Source: UBA11740 sp038210455
GTDB lineage: Bacteria > Acidobacteriota > Blastocatellia > Pyrinomonadales > Pyrinomonadaceae
DNA: 64,000 nt
Direction of reading: 5' to 3'
Assembly (NCBI GenBank): GCA_038210455.1
Contig: JBBQWP010000009.1
Coordinates: 1 to 64,000 of the forward strand
This document shows, one piece after another, positions 6,375 through 14,107 of the stretch. A model generated the notes under the pieces. It saw only the letters and a program-made list of their open reading frames with translations. It did no database searches and was not told where the DNA came from. The position numbers were made by a program, and so were the translations under genes. Position 1 is the stretch's first letter. Every line of letters begins with the position of its first letter.

Positions 6375-7523
6375 CTAATCTGTGAAATCGGCGTAATCTG
6401 CGGATCCTTCCTCAAACTTCGCCACAAACTCAGGATCACGCCGCCGCAAACTTTCAAGATCAACTTTCCCGCTCCGCGTCATCAACATGTAAGCCAGCTC
6501 AATCGGCGTTAGATGCATATAGTCCCGAGCGTTCTCAAACCAAACCATGCTTTCATACGCCGCCGCCTGGTATTCCTCAATCACCGGCCTGCGGACTGAC
6601 TCGAATCGCTGTAGTGCTGCTCTTACGTCCGACGTTTCAGCGAAGGACTCTTTTAGCGCAACAGCATCTTCCATCGCCAGCTTAGTGCCCGAGCCGATCG
6701 AGAAATGCGCCGTGTGCAAAGCGTCACCAAGCAAAACCACATTCTCGAAACTCCAGCGGCCGTTCTTCACCAGCAGGAAATTGATCCATTTTGAGTTATT
6801 CGAAAGCAGAGACTGTCCATTCAAATCTAGGGCGAAGACTTCGGCAAGATATGCCCGTGTCTCTTCATCAGACATCGTGGCAAAGCCTGCGGCGTTCCAC
6901 GTTGGCGGGTCGCACTCGACGATGAAGGTGCTGGTGGTCTGATCGAATTTGTACGAATGCGCCGCGAAGACACCAACCGGAGTTTCGCGAAACGTCAGGG
7001 TCAAGCCATGAAACCGTTGGTTCGTGCCGTACCAGATGTATTTGTTCGGCCGCACGTCGAGATCGGGCCGGAACTGATCTGAAAAGGTTTGTCTGACAAA
7101 ACTGTTGACGCCGTCCGCGGCCACCAGCAAATCGCAATCCGCCCTGAGTGAATTAAAGTCCGAGACTTCGGTGCGAAACTTGATCTCGACGCCCAGTTCT
7201 TCACAACGCTGTTGCAGGAGCTTGAGCAGGCGCAGCCGCGCAATCCCGGAAAAACTGTTGCCATGAACGGAAATCTTTTCGGCACGATGGGCTACATCAA
7301 CATTGTCCCAGGCCGAAAAGTTCTGCGTGATCGCGGCGTGGGACGGTTCGTCGGCTGCTTTCAGATTGCTGAGCGTCTTTCCGGAAAACACCACGCCCCA
7401 GCCGAACGTGTCGTCGGGTCCGTTGCGTTCATAGATGGTGATTTCGTGCGTGGCAGATGCTGACTTCATGAGGATGGCGAAGTACATGCCGGCCGGCCCG
7501 CCACCAATGATGTTGATTTTCAT
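6375..7523 (-). CDS. Flavin monooxygenase, N-terminal half of anthraniloyl-CoA monooxygenase type
   Basis: 382 residues. The FAD Rossmann motif is IIGGGPAGMYFAILMK (5-20), followed by NGPDDTFGWGVVFSGKTL (about 34-51), ADEPSH and FSGIARLRLLKLLQQRC, which match the monooxygenase half of anthraniloyl-CoA monooxygenase / salicylyl-CoA 5-hydroxylase. VLLGDALHTAHFSIGSGTKL (about 267-286) is the second FAD motif. The known enzyme is about 770 residues with a C-terminal OYE domain; here the protein stops after the first half. The last codons (GSADYADFTD and TAG stop) lie in a copy of an intergenic repeat also found behind the OYE gene. It probably oxygenates and dearomatises 2-aminobenzoyl-CoA or a related aryl-CoA (inference). 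Confidence 0.85.
   Translation of the reverse strand: MKINIIGGGPAGMYFAILMKSASATHEITIYERNGPDDTFGWGVVFSGKTLSNLKAADEPSHAAITQNFSAWDNVDVAHRAEKISVHGNSFSGIARLRLLKLLQQRCEELGVEIKFRTEVSDFNSLRADCDLLVAADGVNSFVRQTFSDQFRPDLDVRPNKYIWYGTNQRFHGLTLTFRETPVGVFAAHSYKFDQTTSTFIVECDPPTWNAAGFATMSDEETRAYLAEVFALDLNGQSLLSNNSKWINFLLVKNGRWSFENVVLLGDALHTAHFSIGSGTKLAMEDAVALKESFAETSDVRAALQRFESVRRPVIEEYQAAAYESMVWFENARDYMHLTPIELAYMLMTRSGKVDLESLRRRDPEFVAKFEEGSADYADFTD
6376..6405. repeat. Right copy of AATCCGCAGATTACGC repeat, coding
   Basis: The reverse complement ATCCGCAGATTACGC is exact with 3068-3082. In this copy the repeat is read as the last ten codons and stop of the monooxygenase gene. Confidence 0.75.
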
Positions 7524-7532
7524 TTCACGTCG

Positions 7533-7641
7533 GGTACGGAACCGCTTGCGGTAGCAAGCGGGTTCCGGTCACGCACTTGTAATCGAACTTACCGGGTTTT
7601 CTCAGTTGAGACCCGCTTGCTACCGCAAGCGGGTCTGTACC
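7533..7641. repeat. Family H repeat pair (CCGCTTGCGGTAGCAAGCGG)
   Basis: Two arms, 7533-7566 and 7609-7641, are in opposite orientation and each contains the palindrome CGCTTGC-GGTA-GCAAGCG. They fill the space between the aminotransferase and monooxygenase genes, which are both on the minus strand. Confidence 0.85.
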
Positions 7642-7655
7642 AATTGAGTTTCCAT

Positions 7656-8732
7656 TCAGCCTAACTCATCCAACGCCGCACCCAATCTCTTCACGCCTTC
7701 GCTGAACAACTCCGGCTCAGCACACATGCCAACCCGAAAGTGCTGTGGCGATTCAAAGAAGCGGCCGGGCACGATGGCCGTGTCGTATTTCTGGTGGAGC
7801 GAGTCGTAGAGATCTTCGACGCGCCCCTTTAGCAAACGCGGGAACGACGTCGTGCCTGATTCAGTGTGGACAACTTCCAGCTCTTCGCGCGAGTCGAGAA
7901 ATTCATGCAGCACGGCGCGATTGGTTTCCAGAATCCGCTTGGCGCGCGCGATGACCTTTGGCAGTCTGTTGAGCGCCGCGACACTAAGCCGTTCAGAGGG
8001 CTGTGGTCCGATCCCGTCAAAGATATCGCGCAGCAGCCGCATCCTGTGCGCCAGTTCCGGCTCGGCCAAGATCCAGCCGCAGCGCAGCCCGCTCAACCCG
8101 TAACCCTTAGTTAGACTGGTGGTGGCGATGAATTCAGTGCCAAGATGAGCCGATGATTTTGGCGCGGCTTCGAACATGGCTTCCAGATAGACTTCATCGA
8201 CCAACACACGGGCGCCGACGCTCCTGGCCAACTCGCCGATTTGCCGCAGCGTCTCTTCATCAACCCCGACGCTGCTGGGATTGTGCAGGTTCGTTATGAC
8301 GATTAAACGCGTGCGCGGCGTAATCCGTTTCGCGAGTTCTTCGACATCGATCCGATAGCCGTTCTCAAAAGATCGCGGGAAGCGTTTTATTTGAGCGCCG
8401 AAATATTCCGCTAAAGCGAGGATCGGTTCGTACGTCGGTTCTTCAATCAAAACTTCATCGCCATGCTCGATCGCCGCGGCCATCGCCAGATGGTTCGCCA
8501 TCGAAGTGCCGCCGGAAATAGTCACCACGGATTCAGGCGCGACTCGGCAGTGCGCGGCCAGCGCCTCGACCAACGGCCGATAGCCATAGGCGTTGTCGCC
8601 GTTCAGATCCAGATCCTCGATCTTAGCCTCCAACTCAGGGAAGGGAAGATTAAGGATGCCGCTCAACGCCAGATCGTATTTAACCTTAGGGCGCGTCTTG
8701 GCAAAGTGCATGTAAATGGATTGTGTGTTCAT
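7656..8732 (-). CDS. Class I/II aminotransferase-fold PLP enzyme
   Basis: 358 residues, somewhat short for the family (usually 380-400) because the N-terminal arm is brief. The PLP-lysine motif is TTSLTKGYGLSGLRCGW (about 207-223), a strong match to the aspartate aminotransferase fold. TNLHNPSSVGVDEET (about 147-161) is the Asn-Pro region and VLVDEVYLEAMF (about 176-187) the Asp/Tyr cofactor-binding strand. The usual C-terminal Arg is in FRVGMC. The substrate is not evident. In this cluster it could handle kynurenine, alanine or an aromatic amino acid (inference). It is followed downstream by a palindromic repeat pair and then the monooxygenase. Confidence 0.85.
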   Translation of the reverse strand: MNTQSIYMHFAKTRPKVKYDLALSGILNLPFPELEAKIEDLDLNGDNAYGYRPLVEALAAHCRVAPESVVTISGGTSMANHLAMAAAIEHGDEVLIEEPTYEPILALAEYFGAQIKRFPRSFENGYRIDVEELAKRITPRTRLIVITNLHNPSSVGVDEETLRQIGELARSVGARVLVDEVYLEAMFEAAPKSSAHLGTEFIATTSLTKGYGLSGLRCGWILAEPELAHRMRLLRDIFDGIGPQPSERLSVAALNRLPKVIARAKRILETNRAVLHEFLDSREELEVVHTESGTTSFPRLLKGRVEDLYDSLHQKYDTAIVPGRFFESPQHFRVGMCAEPELFSEGVKRLGAALDELG

Positions 8733-8739
8733 TTCGAGT

Positions 8740-9522
8740 ACAGGTGTTAGAGTACCGACTTCAGTCGGGCTTTAATTTGTCTAAAAACCCCAACAAAAGT
8801 CGGCGCTGTGTGCGCCGCTAATCAACGTCCCACGTCTTCCCATAATCAAGAACTGGGTACTCACGCCAAATCTTCAAGGCAGTCTCCCGGCCCAGGCGTT
8901 CAATGAAATCCGCGGCGCTCGACCACGGCCAATGATGCCACTTCTTCACATAGCCGTGATGGACCGAATTGTTATGAATGTAGTTCACGCTCGCCCAGAA
9001 GTGACGGTGTGATTTGATGCCGCGATCAAGGCAATTGTGCCAGACTTGACGTCCCCGCCAGCTATCCTCTCCGTTCCACTTAAACGACGTGCGGCCATGA
9101 AGTCTTCCTAGTTCGGCGCGGAGTTCCGTGAGTCCATCAGTCTGCACTAGTACATGATAGTGATTGGGTAGTACGCACCAGGCATAGACGTTGGTCGCAA
9201 GGCGACCGCACGTGTCCAGTAAAGCGTTTTCAAATTCAGTCATTCTTTCAGGCGTAACTCCGATGATGTGTTTGTGTTCGTAAATGGCGGCTGAGATCAT
9301 GAATTGAAGAAGTCCTCGGAATTCCCAGTGCGGCGGCGAATGCCACGGCCGTTCTCGCAAGCGACGATATTCAACGGCTTCGCGCCGCTGTGCTGGCGTC
9401 ATTTTGCGATAATCATACATTGGCAACGCAACTCAAGATGCGGACGTTGAAAGAACCGGCTTCAGTAGATCTCTTATTGGGGAAAGAAAATACCCGACTA
9501 AAGTCGGTACTCTAACACCTGT
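8740..9522 (-). mobile_element. RAYT element with 30-base terminal inverted repeats
   Basis: The two ends, 8740-8769 and 9493-9522, are inverted repeats matching at 29 of 30 positions (outer sequence ACAGGTGTTAGAGTACCGAC). Each ends inward in a hairpin of the form CCGACT-NN-AGTCGG. The single RAYT gene lies between them. The unit is 783 bases and inserts between the aminotransferase and amino-acid permease genes. No flanking target duplication is obvious. Confidence 0.8.
8818..9426 (-). CDS. REP-associated tyrosine transposase (RAYT, Y1 HUH family)
   Basis: 202 residues. The HUH motif is LPNHYHVLVQT (about 87-97). Downstream are KSHRHFWASVNYIHNNSVHHGYV (about 139-161), with the Y-I-H-N-N-x-V block that carries the catalytic Tyr in RAYTs, and WHHWPWSSA, the usual WxWSS motif. 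RAYTs are single-copy relatives of the IS200/IS605 transposase that nick palindromic REP sequences. The gene is intact. It is framed by 29/30 inverted repeats whose inner halves are ACT-NN-AGT hairpins, and similar hairpins at 20.5, 23.9 and 48.4 kb are candidates for its products or substrates. A second Met two codons in is also possible. Confidence 0.85.
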   Translation of the reverse strand: MPMYDYRKMTPAQRREAVEYRRLRERPWHSPPHWEFRGLLQFMISAAIYEHKHIIGVTPERMTEFENALLDTCGRLATNVYAWCVLPNHYHVLVQTDGLTELRAELGRLHGRTSFKWNGEDSWRGRQVWHNCLDRGIKSHRHFWASVNYIHNNSVHHGYVKKWHHWPWSSAADFIERLGRETALKIWREYPVLDYGKTWDVD

Positions 9523-10878
9523 TTACTCAACTCGACCACGCCTTCGCAACCACTCCCACCCAAAATATGCCGGCAGTCCGGCTAGCATGATCCCGAGACT
9601 GATCGCGGTGTTGCGCGGCTCTTTGTAGACGACACTAAAGGTGATCACGCAGCACGCCGCGATAAAGAAAAGCGTAGTGAATGGATGACCCGGAATGTGA
9701 AAGAAGTCGCCACGGGGTTTCCCGCGATTCCGCTTTCTGAATACAAACACGCACACAGCCGTCAGGCCAAAGAACACCACGTCAACCGACACGACGTAAT
9801 TCAGAATCTGTTCGAAACGGCTGGCCACCAGCACGATGACTATTGCCAGCAAGCCTTGCAGCGCTATAGCCACCGCTGGGACTCGAGCGCGATTAAGCCA
9901 GGCCAACTGTTTGAAGAACAGCCCGTCGTTGGCCATGGCGAAATAAACGCGCGGCGCGGTCAGCATGCTCTGACTCAAGAATCCGATCGTGGAAATCGCG
10001 ATGCCCGCGGCGAGAAAACGCCCGCCCTTTTCACCAAGCGCCAGACGCATCACGGCCGATGCCGGCGTTTTCGTTTGCGCCAGGCCCTCTGCGCCCAACG
10101 CATGCACGCAGACATAGTTCACCGAAAGATAAACCACGATCACGCCCAGCACACCGAACAACAGCCCGCGCGGCAGATTCCGGCGCGGCTCCCGCACTTC
10201 GCCGGCGACAAAGCACGCCGTCTGCCAGCCTCCATAAGCGAATTGCGCCGGAATCAGCGCCGCACCAAAGGCGATCAATGCCTGCCAAATCGTTGGGGAA
10301 TATCCGGTGGAAGCCGTCACGGCTGTACTCTGCGCCGGCCCGCTGACCATCAGTCCAAATGCGACCAACGCTGCGAGCGCGCACAGCTTCAGCACCATAA
10401 AAATATTCTGGGTCACACTGCCTGCGCGCACGCCGATGCAATTGACGATCGTCAACACGGCCAGCGCGGCCGAGGCCAGGATCGCTGCGCGCAAATCCGT
10501 CACCCGCGCGCCGACTAATTCAAAAACGTGATTCGCGAAAATGAGCGCGACCGCCGCCATCCCGCCCGTCTGAATCACAAACAGCAAACTCCAGCCGTAA
10601 CCGAAAGCCACCAAAGGATGGAGCGCATCGCGCAGATAAACATACTGGCCGCCGGACTCTGAACTTTGCGACGAAAGCTCCGCGTAGATGAACGCGCCGG
10701 CGAGCGCAATCAAACCGCCCACCGCCCACGCTCCCAGAATCAACAGCGGCGTGTGCACCTGCTGCGCGACCACGTAAGGATTGGTGAAGATGCCGGCGCC
10801 GATGATGCCGCCCATCACGATCATCGTCGCGTCAAAGAGACCTAGACGGCGAGCAAGCGAGTTGTTGTCAGAGGTCAT
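9523..10878 (-). CDS. APC-superfamily amino-acid permease
   Basis: 451 residues from the Met that opens TSDNNSLARRLGLFDA; a longer reading of 20 residues has no family match. TM1 has the hallmark MGGIIGAGIFTNPYVV, the unwound substrate helix of APC/LAT carriers. About twelve hydrophobic segments follow, with PAQFAYGGWQTACFVAGEVREP (TM6 region and the conserved E-x-P-R loop) in two pieces around residue 225-250. The best fit is the LAT/SteT-like amino-acid antiporter group of the inner membrane. Its place within the kynurenine/anthranilate cluster suggests uptake of tryptophan or a related amino acid (inference). The adjoining RAYT element begins at its stop codon side. Confidence 0.8.
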   Translation of the reverse strand: MTSDNNSLARRLGLFDATMIVMGGIIGAGIFTNPYVVAQQVHTPLLILGAWAVGGLIALAGAFIYAELSSQSSESGGQYVYLRDALHPLVAFGYGWSLLFVIQTGGMAAVALIFANHVFELVGARVTDLRAAILASAALAVLTIVNCIGVRAGSVTQNIFMVLKLCALAALVAFGLMVSGPAQSTAVTASTGYSPTIWQALIAFGAALIPAQFAYGGWQTACFVAGEVREPRRNLPRGLLFGVLGVIVVYLSVNYVCVHALGAEGLAQTKTPASAVMRLALGEKGGRFLAAGIAISTIGFLSQSMLTAPRVYFAMANDGLFFKQLAWLNRARVPAVAIALQGLLAIVIVLVASRFEQILNYVVSVDVVFFGLTAVCVFVFRKRNRGKPRGDFFHIPGHPFTTLFFIAACCVITFSVVYKEPRNTAISLGIMLAGLPAYFGWEWLRRRGRVE

Positions 10879-10965
10879 TGTTGGATCGCTTTGAATCAGG
10901 TCGCCAAGCTGAACCCAGCTCGCGTATGCGGGCGACATAACCGGGAAGTGACGGTTGCGTCGATG

Positions 10966-11062
10966 GGTATTTCGCCCCTCTGGGGCTCAGAATCCCATGG
11001 TCGTACGGTTACCCACAGCTTGCGCTGTGGGCTATAAATATTTCGTTGGCTTCGCCAACTCA
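10966..11062. repeat. Family F palindromes (CCCACAGCTTGCGCTGTGGG type)
   Basis: CCCACAGC-TTGC-GCTGTGGG plus smaller hairpins (CCCCTCTGGGG, GTTGGC-TTC-GCCAAC) between permease and acyl-CoA dehydrogenase. The same units occur near 15.2-15.35 kb and, in variant form, near 55.8-55.95 kb. Apart from these the 253-base gap shows nothing clear. Confidence 0.8.
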
Positions 11063-11131
11063 TTGAACCTGCGTGCTCTTAAAATGACGCTCGGAATCCG
11101 AAGCCGCTCGATGGTCATGCCGACTTCGACT

Positions 11132-12286
11132 TCACTCTTTCAAAAGCTGATTCGCGATCACCAGTTTCTGAATCTCGGAAGTGCCTTCATAGATGCGCAG
11201 CGCGCGCACGTCGCGATACAGCCGCTCGACCAGGGCACCGCGCACCAGACCGGTGCCGCCGTGAATCTGCACCGCTTGATCGATGATGCGTCCAGCTGCT
11301 TCGGTGGCAAACAACTTGGCCTGACTCGCTTCGCGAGTCGAACGTTCCGCGCCCGCATCCTTCAAATACGCCGCACGATAAACCAGCAGCCGAGCGGCGT
11401 CCAACTCGGTGGCCATGTCGGCCAGCTTTGCCTGAATCAACTGATGGCCGGAGAGCGCTTTGCCAAATTGCTCGCGCGTCTTCGCATGCAGAATACTTTC
11501 GTCGAGCGCCCGCCGCGCCATGCCGCACGCCGCCGCGCCCACGCTGGCGCGAAACATATCCAGCGTTTGCAGCGACAGCCGCAGGCCATCACCCGGCGCG
11601 CCGATCATGTCTTCCGCGGGCACCTTGCAACCTCGGAATTCCAGCTCGCCAATCGGGTGCGGCGCCATCATCTCGGTTCGTTCCGCGACGTTGAACCCCG
11701 GCATGCGCGCCGAAATCACAAACGCAGAAATCTCTGCGCGGCCATCATCGCGCGTCCCGGTGCGGGCAAAGACCGTGTAGAAGTCAGCCACGCCGGCGTT
11801 TGAGATAAAGCGCTTGCGGCCATCGATGATGTACGCGTCGCCTTCGCGGCGCGCGGCGGTCTTGAGCGCGGCCACGTCGGAGCCGGCATCAGGTTCAGTC
11901 AAAGCAAAAGCGCCGATGGCCTTGCCGTTGGCTGCTCGCGCCAGCCAAAAGTCGCGCACGTGTTCGGTGGCCGCGAGGCTAATCGCATAGGTGCCCAACC
12001 CCTGCATCACGAAAGCGAGATCGGCCAGCGAAGAAGAATACGAAAGCGTCTCGCGAATGATGCAGAAACTGCGCAGATCAAATGGCTGACCCGGCGTGGC
12101 GACGGCGTAGCGCAACAGATCCGCTTCGCACAAGAGCATGACGTAGCTGCGGACTGCTTCGTCGGCGTCCTGCTCGTCATCACTCGCGCGCACCTCGACT
12201 TCGCGCTCGGCTAAGTCGGAGACTTCAGCCGAAAGCTTTCGGTGATCGGCCGTGAAGAATGGCGTGGTTTCAATGAATCGATCCAT
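11132..12286 (-). CDS. Acyl-CoA dehydrogenase
   Basis: 384 residues, standard length. FAD/substrate motif GAFALTEPDAGSDVAALKT (about 127-145), HIGELEFRG-like stretch (HPIGELEFRGCKVPAEDMIG, about 205-224), the ARxxxFG element TREQFGKALSGHQLIQ (about 265-280) and IHGGTGLVRG (about 337-346). RIYEGTSEIQKLVIA (about 363-377) supplies the Glu that removes the alpha proton in short-chain and branched enzymes. It oxidises an acyl-CoA to the 2-enoyl-CoA with electrons to ETF. In this setting it likely acts on alicyclic CoA esters from the ring-reduction steps, together with the crotonase upstream (inference). Confidence 0.9.
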   Translation of the reverse strand: MDRFIETTPFFTADHRKLSAEVSDLAEREVEVRASDDEQDADEAVRSYVMLLCEADLLRYAVATPGQPFDLRSFCIIRETLSYSSSLADLAFVMQGLGTYAISLAATEHVRDFWLARAANGKAIGAFALTEPDAGSDVAALKTAARREGDAYIIDGRKRFISNAGVADFYTVFARTGTRDDGRAEISAFVISARMPGFNVAERTEMMAPHPIGELEFRGCKVPAEDMIGAPGDGLRLSLQTLDMFRASVGAAACGMARRALDESILHAKTREQFGKALSGHQLIQAKLADMATELDAARLLVYRAAYLKDAGAERSTREASQAKLFATEAAGRIIDQAVQIHGGTGLVRGALVERLYRDVRALRIYEGTSEIQKLVIANQLLKE

Positions 12287-12300
12287 GTCAGTCTAGTTGC

Positions 12301-12416
12301 TGGAGCGCGGGCATCCTTGCCCGCACAGCGCCGCAGGCGCTCATCCTTTCTAATGCCAAGACAAAAACAATTGTTCGCGCTGCGCGCTCAGTGCGGGCAG
12401 GATGCCCGCGCTCCGT
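12301..12416. repeat. Family C inverted repeat
   Basis: GGAGCGCGGGCATCC on the left and GGATGCCCGCGCTCC on the right, about 115 bases apart over all. It exactly fills the space between the acyl-CoA dehydrogenase start and the crotonase stop, which is only a few bases away. Confidence 0.85.
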
Positions 12417-12417
12417 A

Positions 12418-13209
12418 TTACTTGAATCTTGCCGGACGCTTCGACAGAAATGCGTCGTGCGCTTCCTGAAAATCCGGATGCTGCATGCACAACGCCTGCG
12501 TCACAGCCTCGGCTTCCAACCCAGACTCAAAGCCCATGTGCATTTCGCGGTTCAACATCTCTTTGGTCTTGGCCAGACCAAGCGCCGGACCGCGCGCTAG
12601 CTTTTCCGCGAACCCGCGCGTCGCGGTTTCCAGTTGGTCGCGCGGCACGACTCGATTGTAGAGGCCGATCGTTTCGGCCTCTTTTGCCGAAATGAAATCC
12701 CCGGTCATCAATAGCTCGGTGGCTTTCGCGAGTCCGACCACGCGTGGCAAAAGATAAGTCGCGCCCATGTCCGTCCCCGCCAGTCCGACCTTCACAAAAA
12801 TAAAAGCAATCTTTGCTTCCTCGGCGGCGATGCGGATGTCCGCAGCCAGCGCGATGCACGATCCCGCGCCGGCCGTGGTCCCATTCAAACTGGCGATCAC
12901 GGGCTTTGGCAGCGACCGCATGTTTTGAATCAATTCGCAGGTCAGGCGGGTGAATTCCAACAAGCCCGCGGCATCGCGACCCTGCAACTTGCCGATGATC
13001 TCAATCACGTCGCCACCCGAACAGAACGCCCGCCCCGCGCCGGTGATCACTACCACGCGCACTTCTGGCTCATCGCGCAGCGCCGCAAACAGATCGGTCA
13101 GTTCACGATAGACTTCAAAGGTTACCGCGTTCAGACGCTCGGGACGATTCAGCGTGATCGTCGCTATGCCATCGCGCTGTTCGTAGAGAAAACTTTTAGG
13201 AGTGTTCAT
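12418..13209 (-). CDS. Crotonase-family enzyme, PaaG-like active site
   Basis: 263 residues from ATG; a TTG five codons upstream is weaker. The crotonase oxyanion-hole motifs are GAGRAFCSGGDV (about 56-67) and SLNGTTAGAGSCIALAAD (about 107-124). In classical enoyl-CoA hydratase two Glu residues follow. Here the first site is Ser/Cys and the second is Val, but FVKVGLAGTDMGATYLLPR (about 138-156) has an Asp at the position used by PaaG and 4-chlorobenzoyl-CoA dehalogenase. That favours an isomerase-type or ring-processing reaction over simple hydration (inference from family knowledge). It follows RidA and VOC genes and precedes acyl-CoA dehydrogenase on the same strand. Confidence 0.85.
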   Translation of the reverse strand: MNTPKSFLYEQRDGIATITLNRPERLNAVTFEVYRELTDLFAALRDEPEVRVVVITGAGRAFCSGGDVIEIIGKLQGRDAAGLLEFTRLTCELIQNMRSLPKPVIASLNGTTAGAGSCIALAADIRIAAEEAKIAFIFVKVGLAGTDMGATYLLPRVVGLAKATELLMTGDFISAKEAETIGLYNRVVPRDQLETATRGFAEKLARGPALGLAKTKEMLNREMHMGFESGLEAEAVTQALCMQHPDFQEAHDAFLSKRPARFK

Positions 13210-13276
13210 AAGTTTAGAGCTCAAGCTTCAGCTTAGGTGTTTTCGAAAGCAACAATCTAAAGATTGAACTCTAAAC

Positions 13277-13672
13277 TCAAAGCACCGCGACGCCTTCAAT
13301 CTCAATCTTCGCGCTGTCATCCAATAAACCCGCGACTTCAACCAGCACCATCGCCGGGAAATGTCTGCCCATGCGCGCGCGATAACGCTCACCGATGTCT
13401 TTCATCTGCTCGCGGTAGGCGTTCTTATCTGTGACATAGAGCACCAGACGCGCAATGTGTTCAGGCTTGCCGCCGGCTTCCGTTACGACCGTGATGAGGT
13501 TGGCCAGCGCCCGATCAAATTGCTCGACGAGATCAGCGCTGACGATCTGCTGTCGTTCGTTCCAGCCGATCTGCCCGGAAATGAAAAGCAGGCGACCGCC
13601 TTCTGCCAAAACGCCGTTGGAATAACCATGCGGTGCGCCGAGCGATTCAGGATTGATTAACTTGAAACTCAT
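13277..13672 (-). CDS. RidA/YjgF-family protein
   Basis: 131 residues, normal length. LLFISGQIGWNERQQIV (about 28-44) and AKIEIEGVAVL at the end are RidA signatures. RidA proteins hydrolyse reactive enamines or imines, and 2-aminomuconate deaminase belongs here. In canonical RidA a catalytic Arg follows FPA near residue 105; this protein has HFPAMVLVEV, with Met there, so standard RidA imine hydrolysis is doubtful. The expected product of anthraniloyl-CoA monooxygenase/reductase is itself an enamine, so an enamine-handling role fits the neighbourhood (inference). It lies 67 bases from the crotonase and 39 from the VOC gene. Confidence 0.85.
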   Translation of the reverse strand: MSFKLINPESLGAPHGYSNGVLAEGGRLLFISGQIGWNERQQIVSADLVEQFDRALANLITVVTEAGGKPEHIARLVLYVTDKNAYREQMKDIGERYRARMGRHFPAMVLVEVAGLLDDSAKIEIEGVAVL

Positions 13673-13711
13673 AGGTTCAATTGCGCCGGTACTGACCTCA
13701 TCGCGCGGATT

Positions 13712-14107
13712 TCACAGTTCGACATTCACTGAGTTATACCCAGAGACCTGTTGCACAATCTCGAGTTGGTTCCCGCCCGGGTCGCGCACATAGAAGCGTT
13801 GCGTCCCCGGCACCGGGCGCGGGTCAGGAACGATCTCAACGCCCGCGTCGCGGAACTTCTTTTGAGCGGCGCTCAGATCGTCGACGCGAAAACAAATGTG
13901 CCGCGAACTCAACTGACCGGGTTCTTCATCATCAACCGACAAGTGCAATTGGTTCGCGCCAATTTGGTACCAGGCGCCATTCTGGCGAGCGGCGGCGGGC
14001 TTCGGCACTCGTTCCAGCCCCAACACGTCGCCGTAAAAATCTTTCGTCGCCGCTTCCAGGGCGGCAGGCACAGTGACGTTAACATGATGAAGTTGGGTGA
14101 CCATCAT
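13712..14107 (-). CDS. VOC-superfamily protein (glyoxalase/dioxygenase fold)
   Basis: 131 residues, a single pair of VOC modules. Candidate metal ligands are His at QLHHVNVTVP (about 6-7), His in SRHICFRVDD (about 67-70) and Glu in DPGGNQLEIVQ (about 107-117). FYGDVLGLERV is the typical first helix. The reaction is not predictable from the sequence. The start overlaps the stop of the upstream VOC gene by four bases (ATGA), so the two proteins are co-translated and probably made in equal amounts. The C-terminus is a short variable tail. Confidence 0.85.
   Translation of the reverse strand: MMVTQLHHVNVTVPAALEAATKDFYGDVLGLERVPKPAAARQNGAWYQIGANQLHLSVDDEEPGQLSSRHICFRVDDLSAAQKKFRDAGVEIVPDPRPVPGTQRFYVRDPGGNQLEIVQQVSGYNSVNVEL

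Noticed and set aside
9685..10518. Open frame of 277 codons on the plus strand
   Set aside because: It is the antisense shadow of the amino-acid permease gene, with His/Arg-rich content and no family signature.
10955..11803. Open frame of 282 codons on the plus strand
   Set aside because: Antisense to the acyl-CoA dehydrogenase gene, whose motifs are complete; no ribosome site.
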